Positions 1 to 8,253 of a DNA stretch of 64,000 nucleotides are shown here, one piece after another. Below the pieces are notes generated by a model. It saw only the letters and a program-made list of their open reading frames with translations. It did no database searches and had not been told where the DNA came from. The translations under genes were made by a program, and so were the position numbers. The first letter of the stretch is position 1. The number at the start of each line of letters is the position of its first letter. Source of the DNA: JAENVT01 sp963773085 (lineage in GTDB: Bacteria > Actinomycetota > Acidimicrobiia > Acidimicrobiales > Ilumatobacteraceae); NCBI GenBank assembly GCA_963773085.1, contig CAVYZS010000001.1:248001-312000 (forward strand), read 5' to 3'.

Positions 1-894
1 GAAATCGATGACCATGCCGGCGACCAGGTCGGGTTGTTCGATGTGCACGAAGTGGCCGACACCGTCGAGCAGTTCGAGTCGTCCGCCTTCGGGCAGATAC
101 CCCGTGAGGTGATGGGGCAGCGTTCCCCAGCCCATCTCCTCCAGCTCGGATCCCAGCACCCCGAGGAACGGCATGCCGAGGCCTGGCAGGCGAGTCACGG
201 TCCACTCCGGTCGCCACGGTCCGAACCCACCGAAGCGCATCGAGGCGTCGATCTTCCAGCGCCAACCGTCGGGGTCGTGGCGGGCGCCGACCGTGACCAA
301 ATGACACAGCCACTCGAATGACAGGCGAGGGTTCATCCGCCCGCGGCGGCGGGCGAGCTCCTCGACGGTGCCAGGGCGCCTGGCCAAATCGGCGCTGCGT
401 CGCCGGTGGTCGAGCCAGCCGGAGATCTCCCCGGCCACCATTCGGGTGCGTTCGTGTTCGGCCACGTCGGGCACTCGGCGCTTCGACGGCAGTCCGTCGA
501 GGTTGACGAGATGGCTGAAGCGGTACGGCTGGGCGTCGGCCAACTGGATCATCAGCGACCCGCCCTTGGAATGGCCGATCACGGGTGCCGGGCGCTGGGT
601 GATGGTGTCCATGACCGCCATCGAGTCGCGGATGTCGGCGTCCCAGCCGTACAACGAGGCATGATCGCTGTCGCCGTGGCCTCGCTGATCCCACGCCACG
701 ACCCGCCATCCGGCGTCGGCCAGCTTCGGTGCGAAGACCTCGTAGGTGCGGCCGAAATCGAACCCGCCGTGGACCAGAAAGAGGGGCTGAGCAGCGTCGT
801 TGCCCCATTCATGGATGGCCAGGCCGAGCCCGCCGACGTTGATCTTGTACTGCCTTTCGGGCGCAACAGCACCGGGGAACTCGCCCGTCGACAT
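1..894 (-). CDS. Alpha/beta hydrolase, 3' end cut by window edge
   Basis: The reverse strand reads open from an ATG at 894 to base 1 with no stop, so 298 codons are visible and the end lies outside the window. The fold signature is clear: an oxyanion-hole HGG near residue 42, DQRGHGDS near 69-76, and the nucleophile elbow GHSKGG with Ser about residue 109. The last part has GVGHFVHIEQP, the usual position of the catalytic His. Typical members of this family are around 300 residues, so only a few residues are probably missing. The substrate cannot be told from sequence. It is divergent from the LysM lipoprotein gene. The start is supported by a -10-like box seven bases upstream. Confidence 0.85.
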   Translation of the reverse strand, partial: MSTGEFPGAVAPERQYKINVGGLGLAIHEWGNDAAQPLFLVHGGFDFGRTYEVFAPKLADAGWRVVAWDQRGHGDSDHASLYGWDADIRDSMAVMDTITQRPAPVIGHSKGGSLMIQLADAQPYRFSHLVNLDGLPSKRRVPDVAEHERTRMVAGEISGWLDHRRRSADLARRPGTVEELARRRGRMNPRLSFEWLCHLVTVGARHDPDGWRWKIDASMRFGGFGPWRPEWTVTRLPGLGMPFLGVLGSELEEMGWGTLPHHLTGYLPEGGRLELLDGVGHFVHIEQPDLVAGMVIDF

Positions 895-901
895 GGCGCC
901 C

Positions 902-907
902 AGCGTA
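902..907 (-). promoter_or_regulatory. -10 box for leaderless alpha/beta hydrolase gene
   Basis: On the reverse strand TACGCT stands 7 nt before the ATG at 894. The spacing would put transcription start at or next to the start codon. No convincing -35 was identified. Confidence 0.5.
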
Positions 908-952
908 CGGCGCCGTGGAAGTGGGGGCCCAACCGGCATAACATCACTCACC

Positions 953-1309
953 GTGAGCGGGGCGCGTTTCGGGGTACTGGTGGGGCTGGCGACGATCTTT
1001 CCGATCGCTGCCGCATCCTGCGGTGATGACGGTCAGTCGGCCGGCACGTTGCCACCGATCGTGACGGTCTCGACGACGACCACGATCTACATCACCACCA
1101 CCACTGTGCAGACGTACTACATCGTCAAGCGCGGCGACACGCTTGGCAAGATCGCCAAGGCGTTCCAGGTGCGCCTCGCCGACATCATGGCGATCAACGG
1201 CATCACCAACGCCGACGACATCCAAGCCGGCCAGGAGCTGCAGATTCCGACCGGTGCTGTGGTGTACAACACACTGCCTACACCCGTCACGACTCCCGCG
1301 ACCACGTAG
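953..1309 (+). CDS. LysM-domain lipoprotein
   Basis: I chose the GTG at 953, giving 118 residues, because it begins a short hydrophobic signal (residues 5-20) that ends in AAASC, an acceptable lipobox, followed by GDD. A Thr-rich linker leads into one LysM domain (about residues 53-98: YYIVKRGDTLGKIAKAF, then DIMAINGI and IQAGQELQIP). LysM domains bind peptidoglycan or related glycans, so a cell-surface, envelope-bound role is inferred. An upstream in-frame ATG at 800 would add an implausible N-terminus that runs into the divergent hydrolase gene. The tail is Thr/Pro rich. Confidence 0.8.
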   Translation: MSGARFGVLVGLATIFPIAAASCGDDGQSAGTLPPIVTVSTTTTIYITTTTVQTYYIVKRGDTLGKIAKAFQVRLADIMAINGITNADDIQAGQELQIPTGAVVYNTLPTPVTTPATT

Positions 1310-1312
1310 GAT
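1307..1312 (+). promoter_or_regulatory. -10 box before the 1320 gene
   Basis: TAGGAT lies 7 nt before the ATG at 1320 and overlaps the stop codon of the LysM gene. There is no Shine-Dalgarno sequence, which fits a leaderless transcript. Confidence 0.5.
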
Positions 1313-1319
1313 TTGGGCC

Positions 1320-2024
1320 ATGAGCTTCTGGCCGACGAAGGAACATTGGAGCGTGGAGATTCCGCTCGACACCCCTCACTACCGCTTGCAGTCACTCGTC
1401 GAGACCGGTTTCGTCGCCTTGGCTCCCGCCGACTTCGACGTGCCCGAGGAAGAGTTCCTCGGTCTCGAGTACATGGAGTGGAAAAGCGGTGGGGACACCA
1501 ACTTCGCGCCGTTGGCCTCTGCCGACGGCCAGCTCGACTGCCGCGGCTTCTGGGACAAGGGCAAGACCGACAAGGACGCGCTGTGGACCAGCAACGCCGA
1601 CAAAGCCCCCACGCTGAGGGCCTATGTCGACTCGATCGGGGCCAACTTCGGCCGGGTCCGCATCATCAAGCTCGAACCGCAGGACCGTGAGACTGCCTTG
1701 CGCAGCTTCCACCGCGACGACAACAACCGCTTCAACCCCGACAGCGAGGGCTGGGTCGTGCGCACGTGGCTCGAGCTCACCGACAATCCCGACAGCTACA
1801 TGCTGTTGATGGATCTCGACGACGAGCATCTGCCGATCCCGAGCACCGAGATCCAGGTACCGCTGCACCGTGGCGCACGCTTCGTCGTCGACACACAGCG
1901 GTTGTGGCACGTCGTCGTGCACAATGGCGACGCCCCGCGTTATGCGCTGATCACCAGTGTCGAGTCAGACCCTGCCCTCGGGCACTGGGTCGACGCCAAC
2001 CTCCCCGTCCCCGCCACCCGCTGA
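1320..2024 (+). CDS. Aspartyl/asparaginyl beta-hydroxylase-like protein
   Basis: A 234-residue soluble protein starting at the ATG 7 nt after a TAGGAT box. The C-terminal third (VPLHRGARFVVDTQRLWHVV, then HNGDAPRYALI) has the layout of a double-stranded beta-helix of the 2-oxoglutarate/Fe(II) oxygenase type, with a distal WH and a following Arg. The middle contains a charged block (FHRDDNNRFN). I recognise the general fold pattern but not a specific substrate; the assignment to the aspartyl/asparaginyl hydroxylase group is an inference. It is transcribed toward the meaA-like gene, with a REP-like element between the two stops. Confidence 0.5.
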   Translation: MSFWPTKEHWSVEIPLDTPHYRLQSLVETGFVALAPADFDVPEEEFLGLEYMEWKSGGDTNFAPLASADGQLDCRGFWDKGKTDKDALWTSNADKAPTLRAYVDSIGANFGRVRIIKLEPQDRETALRSFHRDDNNRFNPDSEGWVVRTWLELTDNPDSYMLLMDLDDEHLPIPSTEIQVPLHRGARFVVDTQRLWHVVVHNGDAPRYALITSVESDPALGHWVDANLPVPATR

Positions 2025-2134
2025 CCCCGGTCGGGCGCGAAACAGGAACCCGCCGTACCGATCCCGCGCCCAGGCTGCCGTCACGGGCGCGCTGTGAGAA
2101 GTGCCAGTTCTGGTTCCGCGCCCGATGCCTGACC
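2025..2134. repeat. REP-like inverted element between convergent genes
   Basis: Between two convergent stops lie a forward copy starting GGTCGGGCGCGAAACAGGAA at 2029 and an inverted copy (CATCGGGCGCGGAACCAGAA on the reverse strand, about 2107-2126). Inside them a second inverted pair, CGCGCCC near 2065-2071 and GGGCGCG near 2085-2091, can pair. The same kind of unit recurs at 63729-63832. It could act as a bidirectional terminator. Confidence 0.55.
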
Positions 2135-2137
2135 GTG

Positions 2138-4108
2138 TCAGTCGGCGCGGTGTGTGGCGGTGAGGTCGGCGATGTCGGACATGATCTTGGCCAACTGGAA
2201 GTTCTTCGGGGTGTAGACAGCTGCGACTCCGGCGGCCAACAGCATCGCTTGATGATCCTCGGGGATGATCCCGCCGACGATGACCGGAGCATCGACACCA
2301 GCGGCGCGTAGCAACCGCACGATTGCCGGCACCAACTCGAGATGCGAACCGCTGAGGATCGACAGGCCGACAACGTCAGGGTCTTCGTCGCGGGCTGAGG
2401 CGACGATCTGTTCCGGCGTGAGGCGGATCCCGGAATAGACGACCTCCATGCCTGCATCTCGGGCCGCAACTGCGATCTGCTCGGCGCCGTTGGAATGACC
2501 GTCGAGGCCCGGTTTGGCAACGAGCAACCGTGGCGGGCCACCCGGCATCGCCTTCACCCGCTCGGCGATCGCAGCCAGGTCCCCGCTGCGACGGCCGGCC
2601 GCCGCAGCGACTCCCGTGGGTGCCCGATACTCGCCGAACACCCCGCGAAGCGCGCCGGCCCATTCGCCGGTGGTTCCGCCCGCCTTGGCCAGGGCAATCG
2701 ACGGCTCCATGATGTTAATCCCGTCGGTGGCGGCGGTCGTCAACGCGGCGACGGCCGTGGCCACGGCCTGGGCGTCGCGCCGGGCGCGCCAGGCGTGCAG
2801 GTCGGCAATCGTTTCGGCCTCCACCGCCGGATCGACCGTCAAGATGTTGCCAGGCGTTGCCAGCGGTGATTCTGCCGTCTCGGTGAACACGTTGACCCCG
2901 ACGACCTGCTGCTGACCCGACTCGATGCGCCGAGTGCGCTCGACCATCGAGCGCACCAGCCTGCCCTTCAGCTCGTCGATGGCCTCGAAGGCACCGCCGA
3001 GATCGAGCACATCGCCCAGCTCGGTCCACGCCGCGTCCCGGAGTTCGGCCGTGCGGTTCTCGATCACGGTGGAGCCGTCGAAGATGTCGTCGTACTCCAG
3101 CAGGTCGCTCTCGAAGGCCAGCACCTGCTGCATCCGTAACGACCATTGCTGGTCCCACGGACGCGGCAGCCCGAGCGCCTCGTTCCATGCCGGGAGCTGG
3201 ATCGAACGCGCCCTGGCCCGCTTCGACAACGTCACTGCCAGCATCTCCAGAACGATGCGCTGCACGTTGTTCTCCGGCTGAGCCTCGGTGAGACCCAGCG
3301 AGTTGACCTGTACTCCGTAACGGAAGCGGCGGGAACGCTCGTCCGTCACGCCGTACCGTTCCAGACCGATGCGATCCCACAGTTCGGTGAATGCCCGCAG
3401 CTTGCAGACTTCCTCGACGAATCGAATGCCGGCGTTGACGAAGAAAGAGATCGAGCCGAACACCTGGGCGAACTGATCGGCTCCGATCTGGCCGGAGTCG
3501 CGAACAGCGTCGAGCACCCCGATCGCCGTGGCGAGGGAGTAAGCGATCTCCTGCACCGGTGTGGCCCCGGCCTCCTGAAGGTGGTAGCTGCAGACGTTGA
3601 TGGGATTCCACTTCGGGGCGCAGTTGGCGCACCAGGCGACCATGTCGACGATCAAACGGCGCGATGCGGCCGGTGGGAAGATGTAGGTGCCCCTGGAGAG
3701 GTACTCCTTGACGATGTCGTTCTGGGTCGTGCCGCGCAGTTCGTCGGCGGTCACGCCACACGATTCCGCATTGGCGACATAGAGCGCCAAGAGCCATGCC
3801 GCAGTGGCATTGATGGTCATCGAGGTGTTCATCTCTGCCGGCGGGATGCCGTCGAGGAGCGTCCGCATGTGCCCGAGGTGGGCGAGGGGAACACCGACCT
3901 TTCCGACTTCGCCGTGTGCCAGGGGGTCGTCGGAGTCGTAGCCGGTCTGGGTCGGGAGGTCGAAGGCGATCGACAACCCCGTCTGGCCCTTGGCCAGATT
4001 CGCCCGATACAACTCGTTCGAGGCCTTGGCCGTCGAGTGGCCCGAATAGGTCCGCATCAGCCACGGCTGATCGCGGCGCGGTCGCTCGACTCGTTCCGGC
4101 ATCGCCAA
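2138..4108 (-). CDS. meaA: MeaA-type (ethylmalonyl-CoA mutase-like) B12-dependent acyl-CoA mutase
   Basis: A 656-residue single-chain mutase: catalytic TIM barrel first, cobalamin-binding domain last. Residues 17-27 read LMRTYSGHSTA, and GLSIAFDLPTQTGYDSD follows, both typical of the MeaA/Ecm group and different from canonical methylmalonyl-CoA mutase. The B12 motif is GLDGHSNGAEQ (DxHxxG, His is the lower axial ligand) with VVGLSILSGSH and VIVGGIIP downstream. Ethylmalonyl-CoA mutase converts (2R)-ethylmalonyl-CoA to methylsuccinyl-CoA in the ethylmalonyl-CoA pathway of C2 assimilation. No crotonyl-CoA carboxylase/reductase is in the window, but a 3-hydroxyacyl-CoA dehydrogenase lies about 1 kb upstream. 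Isobutyryl-CoA mutase-like activity cannot be fully excluded. A second ATG at 4102 is possible. Confidence 0.85.
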   Translation of the reverse strand: MAMPERVERPRRDQPWLMRTYSGHSTAKASNELYRANLAKGQTGLSIAFDLPTQTGYDSDDPLAHGEVGKVGVPLAHLGHMRTLLDGIPPAEMNTSMTINATAAWLLALYVANAESCGVTADELRGTTQNDIVKEYLSRGTYIFPPAASRRLIVDMVAWCANCAPKWNPINVCSYHLQEAGATPVQEIAYSLATAIGVLDAVRDSGQIGADQFAQVFGSISFFVNAGIRFVEEVCKLRAFTELWDRIGLERYGVTDERSRRFRYGVQVNSLGLTEAQPENNVQRIVLEMLAVTLSKRARARSIQLPAWNEALGLPRPWDQQWSLRMQQVLAFESDLLEYDDIFDGSTVIENRTAELRDAAWTELGDVLDLGGAFEAIDELKGRLVRSMVERTRRIESGQQQVVGVNVFTETAESPLATPGNILTVDPAVEAETIADLHAWRARRDAQAVATAVAALTTAATDGINIMEPSIALAKAGGTTGEWAGALRGVFGEYRAPTGVAAAAGRRSGDLAAIAERVKAMPGGPPRLLVAKPGLDGHSNGAEQIAVAARDAGMEVVYSGIRLTPEQIVASARDEDPDVVGLSILSGSHLELVPAIVRLLRAAGVDAPVIVGGIIPEDHQAMLLAAGVAAVYTPKNFQLAKIMSDIADLTATHRAD

Positions 4109-4306
4109 AGTGTGGCTGTTTCAGCATGGCGTACGCCATTTTCGCAGCGCCGGAATTTTCCTCAAGAACGTCTCAAGTTGGCCACGGAGCGTTCCGATGA
4201 ATTGTGTGCACGGTGCGAAAGGACTCGGCGGAACTTTCTTAGCGGGCGGAGTCAATCGGTGGTGTCGAGGTACGGCGGCAAACCTTCGGCACAGCGGTTG
4301 GGCGCC

Positions 4307-4334
4307 GGTGCCGGTGAGGAAACTCACCGGCACC
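4307..4334 (-). terminator. Strong GNRA-type hairpin downstream of aat
   Basis: Perfect 12-bp arms GGTGCCGGTGAG (4307-4318) and CTCACCGGCACC (4323-4334) enclose the 4-base loop GAAA. It is 28 bp beyond the aat stop on the reverse strand, in the 253-bp gap before meaA. No T-run follows, as is common for actinobacterial terminators, so the role is inferred. Confidence 0.5.
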
Positions 4335-4350
4335 GCAGCACCGGTGCGTT

Positions 4351-4375
4351 TCGCTGATCTCCTACCGATCAGCGA
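4351..4375 (-). repeat. Inverted repeat across the aat stop codon
   Basis: TCGCTGATC (4351-4359) and GATCAGCGA (4367-4375) are perfect 9-bp arms with a 7-base loop. The aat stop codon (4362-4364) sits in the loop. Together with the hairpin at 4307 it makes a tandem structured 3' end. Confidence 0.4.
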
Positions 4376-5018
4376 TCGCGTCTGCGAGCAAGTCCAAGTA
4401 CGCCGAGCGGGGTATGTCGACCGCACCGATGGAGGCCAGATGGGCAGTCGTCCATTGCACGTCGAGCAGCGTCGCGCCCGACTCGACGAGCCAGTTGACC
4501 AGCCACACCAGGGCGACCTTCGAGGCATCGGTGGCATCGCTGAACATCGATTCCCCGGCGAACAGTCCGGCAATCCTCACCCCGTACAACCCGCCGACGA
4601 GTCTGTCATCCAGGTACGTCTCGACGCTGTGCACCCATCCGAGATGATGCAGTTCCTCGTATGCGTCGACGAATTGCGGGGTGATCCAACCGTGCGGCCG
4701 ATTCGGGTCGGCGCATCGCTCCATCACCTGGCGAAATCGGGTGTTGAAGCGCACCTCGTAACGACGGCAGCTACGTCGCAATGACCGGGAGACGATCAGA
4801 CCGTCGAGTGGAATGACCCCGCGCGGGTCGGGCGACCACCATCCGAGCGTCTTCTTGCGGACCGGCATGGGGAAGATCCCGCTGCGATAGGCAGCCAACA
4901 GTGTGCCCGGTGCCAGATCCGCGCCGATTCCGCACAGGCCGTTGACGTCGGCCAGCTCCGGAGCGGGAAGCATCCAACGGTTGGCGGCCGGCTCGATCGG
5001 TGCGCGGACCGTTTTCAT
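4362..5018 (-). CDS. aat: Leucyl/phenylalanyl-tRNA--protein transferase
   Basis: Aat moves Leu or Phe from aminoacyl-tRNA to the N-terminal Arg or Lys of proteins, marking them for ClpS/ClpAP in the N-end rule pathway; it is cytoplasmic. The 218-residue product starts MKTVRAP. Family features are visible: GLCGIGADLAPGTLLAAYRS, then GIFPMPV, WWSPDPRGVIPL, SRSLRR, HGWITPQFVDAYEELHHLGW, GLYGV and GLFAGESMFS, ending VDIPRSAYLDLL. An in-frame upstream extension reads through the next gene and is rejected; GAGGT just before the ATG at 5018 serves as ribosome binding site. The length is normal for actinobacterial Aat. It follows the dehydrogenase gene on the same strand. Confidence 0.93.
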   Translation of the reverse strand: MKTVRAPIEPAANRWMLPAPELADVNGLCGIGADLAPGTLLAAYRSGIFPMPVRKKTLGWWSPDPRGVIPLDGLIVSRSLRRSCRRYEVRFNTRFRQVMERCADPNRPHGWITPQFVDAYEELHHLGWVHSVETYLDDRLVGGLYGVRIAGLFAGESMFSDATDASKVALVWLVNWLVESGATLLDVQWTTAHLASIGAVDIPRSAYLDLLADAIADR

Positions 5019-5065
5019 GACCTCAGTTTGGCCGCAACCTCGGGCCGCAACCTCGCTCCGCATTC

Positions 5066-5950
5066 TCAGTACGTGTAGAAGCCGCGCTTCGTCTTGCGGC
5101 CGAGGTGGCCGGCGGCGACCATCTCCAGAAGGGTCTGTGTGGGGGCGTCGCCGGGATTGCCGAACGAGGCGTGCACGGTCTCGAGGATCGCAATCGACGT
5201 GTCGAGGCCGACCAGGTCGAGCAGGGCGAATGGGCCCATCGGGAAGTTGCAGCCGCCCTTCATCGCCGTGTCGATCGCTTCGATGGTCGCCGTGCCTCGC
5301 TCGAGCATCTTGACCGCGCTGTTGAGATACGGGAACAACAAGGCGTTGACGATGAAGCCGGCGTGATCCTGTACTTCGACCGCATCCTTGCCGCACGAGG
5401 CGACGAAGGCCTTGGCACACTCGATCGTCTCGACGGATGCCGTGAGCGGCCGCACGACTTCGACGAGGCTCATCACGGTTGCCGGGTTGAAGAAGTGGAT
5501 GCCGCACACCTGCTCCGGCCGCGAGGTGGCCAACGCGAGGTCGATGACCGGCAAGGTCGAGGTGTTGGTGGCCAGGATCGCCGAGGGCTTGGTGGCCACA
5601 TCCAATTCGGCGAACAGCGCCAACTTGACGTTGATCTCCTCGATCACCGACTCGATCACCAGATCGCAGTCGTCCAGCGAACCGAGCCCTTGCGTCGCTG
5701 TGATCCTTGTCATCACCTCGTCGTGCTCGGCGCTGGTCGCCTTGCCGCGTTCGACAGCCCTGGCCAATCCGGTGTCGATGGTTCGCAGCACGCACTCGGC
5801 CGATTCTCTGGATCGTGAGGCCACGATCACGTCGTACCCGGCGCGGGCCGCGACCTCGGCGAGCCCAGAACCCATGATCCCCGAGCCGACGATGCCGACC
5901 CTGCGTATCCCGTTTGCCATCTGGTCACTTGCCATCTGGTCACCTGCCAT
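5066..5950 (-). CDS. 3-hydroxyacyl-CoA (3-hydroxybutyryl-CoA) dehydrogenase
   Basis: A 294-residue NAD(P)-dependent dehydrogenase that oxidises 3-hydroxyacyl-CoA or reduces acetoacetyl-CoA. The Rossmann motif VGIVGSGIMGSGLAEVAARA lies near residues 18-37; ESVIEEINVK, ATNTSTLPV and GIHFFNPATVMSLVEVV (catalytic His) follow, and the C-terminal helical domain has DHAGFIVNALL, GGCNFPMGPFALLDLVGLD and GRKTKRGFYTY. It resembles the short PaaH/FadB2/Hbd type without a hydratase domain. The N-terminus is unusual: MAGDQMASDQMANG contains three in-frame ATGs in a 15-bp tandem repeat. A TACAGT box 7 nt before the first ATG favours the longest start. It may work with the nearby MeaA-like enzyme in C4/C5 acyl-CoA metabolism (inference). 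Confidence 0.9.
   Translation of the reverse strand: MAGDQMASDQMANGIRRVGIVGSGIMGSGLAEVAARAGYDVIVASRSRESAECVLRTIDTGLARAVERGKATSAEHDEVMTRITATQGLGSLDDCDLVIESVIEEINVKLALFAELDVATKPSAILATNTSTLPVIDLALATSRPEQVCGIHFFNPATVMSLVEVVRPLTASVETIECAKAFVASCGKDAVEVQDHAGFIVNALLFPYLNSAVKMLERGTATIEAIDTAMKGGCNFPMGPFALLDLVGLDTSIAILETVHASFGNPGDAPTQTLLEMVAAGHLGRKTKRGFYTY
5918..5950 (-). repeat. Short tandem repeat with three in-frame ATGs
   Basis: On the forward strand CCATCTGGTCAC(C/T)TG is repeated, encoding MAGDQ then MASDQ then MAN at the start of the dehydrogenase. This could be a slippage product that added start codons. Confidence 0.6.
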
Positions 5951-5957
5951 GTCGTCG

Positions 5958-5963
5958 ACTGTA
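5958..5963 (-). promoter_or_regulatory. -10 box of the 3-hydroxyacyl-CoA dehydrogenase gene
   Basis: TACAGT on the reverse strand is 7 nt before the ATG at 5950, supporting that first ATG and a leaderless message. Confidence 0.5.
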
Positions 5964-5993
5964 GCTACCCGTGGGTAACTTCGGCAATCCGGC

Positions 5994-5999
5994 TACGGT
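5994..5999 (+). promoter_or_regulatory. -10 box of the HD-domain gene
   Basis: TACGGT lies 6 nt before the ATG at 6006; no Shine-Dalgarno sequence is present. Confidence 0.5.
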
Positions 6000-6005
6000 C
6001 TGATC

Positions 6006-6605
6006 ATGATTCCGGAAGGTCTCGAAGCTGCTCTCAGGTTCTTCATGGAGGCCGACCGGCTGAAAGGAGTCGAGCGTCGCAATCGACTCGCCGACGGCAC
6101 GCGCCGCGAGAACACTGCCGAGCACTCGTGGCACCTCGGCATCGCCGCGCTGGTGCTCGCCCCGTTTGCGAGTGAACCTGTCGATGTGGGCAAGGCCGTG
6201 GCAATGGCGCTGGTGCACGACATCGTCGAGATCGACGCCGGCGACACGTTCGCCTACGACGAGGCCGAAGGAGCCGCGACCAAGCAGGCCCGCGAAGAAG
6301 CCGCCGCCGACCGGCTGTTCGGCATCCTGCCTGCCGACACCGGCCGGCACTTCCGTGACATGTGGGACGAATACGAGCGCGGCGACACACCTGAGGCTCG
6401 ATTCGTGATGGCCGTCGACCGGCTGGCGCCGATGATGCTCAACCTGGCCGAGGGCGCATCGACGTGGCGCGAGTACGGCATCACCCGCTCGCAGGTGATT
6501 GCCCGGAACGGTCCGCACATCGAGAAGTCCTTGCCTGATGTGTGGATCGCTGTGCTCGCCCAACTCGATGCGTCGACGGCCGTCGGCCATGTCGATCCGG
6601 CGTGA
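6006..6605 (+). CDS. HD-domain hydrolase (YfbR/5'-nucleotidase-like)
   Basis: A 199-residue HD-superfamily phosphohydrolase. The metal site is visible: His40 in TAEHSWHL, His71-Asp72 in LVHDIVEIDAGD (with Glu75 and Asp77), and a late Asp in FVMAVDRLAPMM. This arrangement matches the YfbR-like group of deoxynucleoside 5'-monophosphatases, which hydrolyse dNMPs in the cytoplasm; the exact substrate is inferred from family. The gene is divergent from the 3-hydroxyacyl-CoA dehydrogenase and lies just upstream of a tyrosine phosphatase gene on the same strand. Confidence 0.8.
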   Translation: MIPEGLEAALRFFMEADRLKGVERRNRLADGTRRENTAEHSWHLGIAALVLAPFASEPVDVGKAVAMALVHDIVEIDAGDTFAYDEAEGAATKQAREEAAADRLFGILPADTGRHFRDMWDEYERGDTPEARFVMAVDRLAPMMLNLAEGASTWREYGITRSQVIARNGPHIEKSLPDVWIAVLAQLDASTAVGHVDPA

Positions 6606-6668
6606 CGTAGTTCATCCGCAGTTCATCCGTTTGCGCGGGCCTGGCCGCGATCACCTCGGTACCCTGGC

Positions 6669-7448
6669 ATGGTGACCACTGACCTGCTCCCCGACCTCGC
6701 CTCCCAACCGGAGCGCCTGGTCGCTCTCGAGGCGGTGCACAACTTCCGCGACCTCGGCGGCTACGCCACCGCCGACGGGCGAACCACACGTTGGCGCACC
6801 CTGTTCCGTGCAGACGGTCTGTACCGCTTGACGGCGGCCGATGTCGTGTTGCTCGAACCGCTCGGTTTGCGCACGGTCATCGACCTGCGCAGCGCACCCG
6901 AACTCGACGAGCGCGGCCGCTTTCCCGTCGATGTCCACCCCGTCGTCTTCCACCACCTGCCGATCGTCGATGCCACGTGGGCAGACGTCGAGCGGCCGAA
7001 GTACGAGCGTGACGAAGATTTCCTGATCTGGGCCTACCAGGAGATGCTCACCATCGGCGCACCCCGTTTCGCCAAGGCCTTCGAAGCCCTGGCCGAGCCC
7101 GACGCGCTCCCGGCGGTGTTCCACTGTGCAGCGGGCAAGGACCGCACCGGGTTGCTGGCGGCGCTCCTGCTGGGATCGCTCGGCGTGGCCCACGACGACA
7201 TCGTCGCTGACTACGCATTGACGGTCGAGGGCATGGCCCGCTTTCGAGTCTGGGCGGCCCGCGAATGGCCGGAATGGTCGGAACGGATGGCGTCGATGCC
7301 GCCGGCGTTCACTGCAGCACTACCCGAGGCGATGCGTCACATCATCGATGAGCTGTGCGCCGAACACGGCACGGTACGCAACTACGTGCGCTCGATCGGC
7401 GTGAGTGACGAAACGCTCGTCACCCTGGAATCCGTGCTGCTCGACTGA
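6669..7448 (+). CDS. Protein-tyrosine phosphatase, PtpB-like
   Basis: A 259-residue phosphatase of the actinobacterial PtpB type (PF13350). The P-loop HCAAGKDRTG (Cys153, Arg159) is the signature of this group, with Lys and Asp inside the loop. The N-terminal NFRDLGGYATADGRTTRWRT is also typical, as is VIDLRS near residue 70. Such enzymes dephosphorylate phosphotyrosine, and in some cases phosphoserine/threonine or phosphoinositides. No secretion signal is visible. A TACCCT box is only 3 nt before the ATG, so a GTG at 6672 may be the true start. The next gene begins 20 bp downstream with its own promoter. Confidence 0.88.
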   Translation: MVTTDLLPDLASQPERLVALEAVHNFRDLGGYATADGRTTRWRTLFRADGLYRLTAADVVLLEPLGLRTVIDLRSAPELDERGRFPVDVHPVVFHHLPIVDATWADVERPKYERDEDFLIWAYQEMLTIGAPRFAKAFEALAEPDALPAVFHCAAGKDRTGLLAALLLGSLGVAHDDIVADYALTVEGMARFRVWAAREWPEWSERMASMPPAFTAALPEAMRHIIDELCAEHGTVRNYVRSIGVSDETLVTLESVLLD

Positions 7449-7455
7449 CGCAGCG

Positions 7456-7461
7456 TACGCT
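7456..7461 (+). promoter_or_regulatory. -10 box of the S51-like peptidase gene
   Basis: TACGCT, 7 nt before the ATG at 7469, and only a few bases after the previous stop codon. Confidence 0.5.
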
Positions 7462-7468
7462 CGCCGCG

Positions 7469-8092
7469 ATGAACGGCATCCTGGCCCTGCAAGGTGGTGG
7501 CCCGTTCGCCGCCAACGACGCCCTCGACCGCCGGGTGCTGACAGCTGCCGGCGCGACCAGCGCGGTCGTGTTGCCCACCGCCGATGCCTTCGAACGTCCC
7601 GATCGGCTCGTCGCCGCGGCGATGAACTGGGGTGAACGGCTCGACGTCGAGGTCGAGGCGCTGATGGTGATGCGCCGGGGTGAGGCGATGGAGAGTGGAC
7701 CCTCCGAGGTCGTCCGCCGTGCCCGGGCCGTCTACCTGGTAGGTGATCAGCCGTTGCACCTGCGTTCGGTGCTGAAGGGCACACCGTTGTGGGAGGCGAT
7801 CACCGAGGTGATGGCCGAAGGCGGGGTCGTCGTGGCAACGGGTGGCAGCGCCGCAGCGATGTGTGATCCGATGGTCGATCCGCGTGGAGGAGCGTTCACC
7901 CTCGGCCTCGGGTTGGTCGTCGGCTTGGCGCTGGTGACCGAGGCCGAGACATGGTCGAGTGATCGCCTGCATCGCACCCTGAAGCTGGCCAACACCCCGC
8001 TCGTCGAGCTCCCCAGTGGCTCCGCCCTGATCCGTACCGAGCAGGGTTGGGAGCAGATCGGAGACATGACTGTTCACGGCGAGTTGCCGTGA
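7469..8092 (+). CDS. Peptidase S51 / cyanophycinase-like protein
   Basis: A 207-residue protein with a class I glutamine-amidotransferase-like fold. It opens MNGILALQGGGPF and has ARAVYLVGDQPLHL (the GG(N/D)Q-like region) followed by VVVATGGSAAAMCDPM, where the Ser of GGSAAA takes the nucleophile position used by S51 serine peptidases (alpha-aspartyl dipeptidase, cyanophycinase). A downstream GLGLVVGLALV is also family-like, although the usual catalytic His is not obvious. A peptidase or hydrolase role in the cytoplasm is inferred; the substrate is unknown. It is shorter than cyanophycinase. Confidence 0.65.
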   Translation: MNGILALQGGGPFAANDALDRRVLTAAGATSAVVLPTADAFERPDRLVAAAMNWGERLDVEVEALMVMRRGEAMESGPSEVVRRARAVYLVGDQPLHLRSVLKGTPLWEAITEVMAEGGVVVATGGSAAAMCDPMVDPRGGAFTLGLGLVVGLALVTEAETWSSDRLHRTLKLANTPLVELPSGSALIRTEQGWEQIGDMTVHGELP

Positions 8093-8253
8093 ACGCCTGG
8101 TTCCGCCCGATGATCGTCAACTCTCGGTGATCGTCACCCCTCCATATCGGGAATTCGGGGCGGTCAGCAAATACGGACTTTGGTCTCTTGCGCTCCGAAG
8201 GTCCCGTGTGCCCACGCTGATTCGATCACCCTCGTGGAGCGAGGAGATCGCCA

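Noticed and set aside
8121..8138. An 18-bp exact match (CTCTCGGTGATCGTCACC) to the 3' end of the cyclophilin gene at 10538-10555, as if a gene fragment had been copied.
   Set aside because: The reverse frame gives VTITES and a stop at both sites, but similarity does not extend beyond this short string. A chance match in GC-rich DNA is plausible, so it is not called a duplication.
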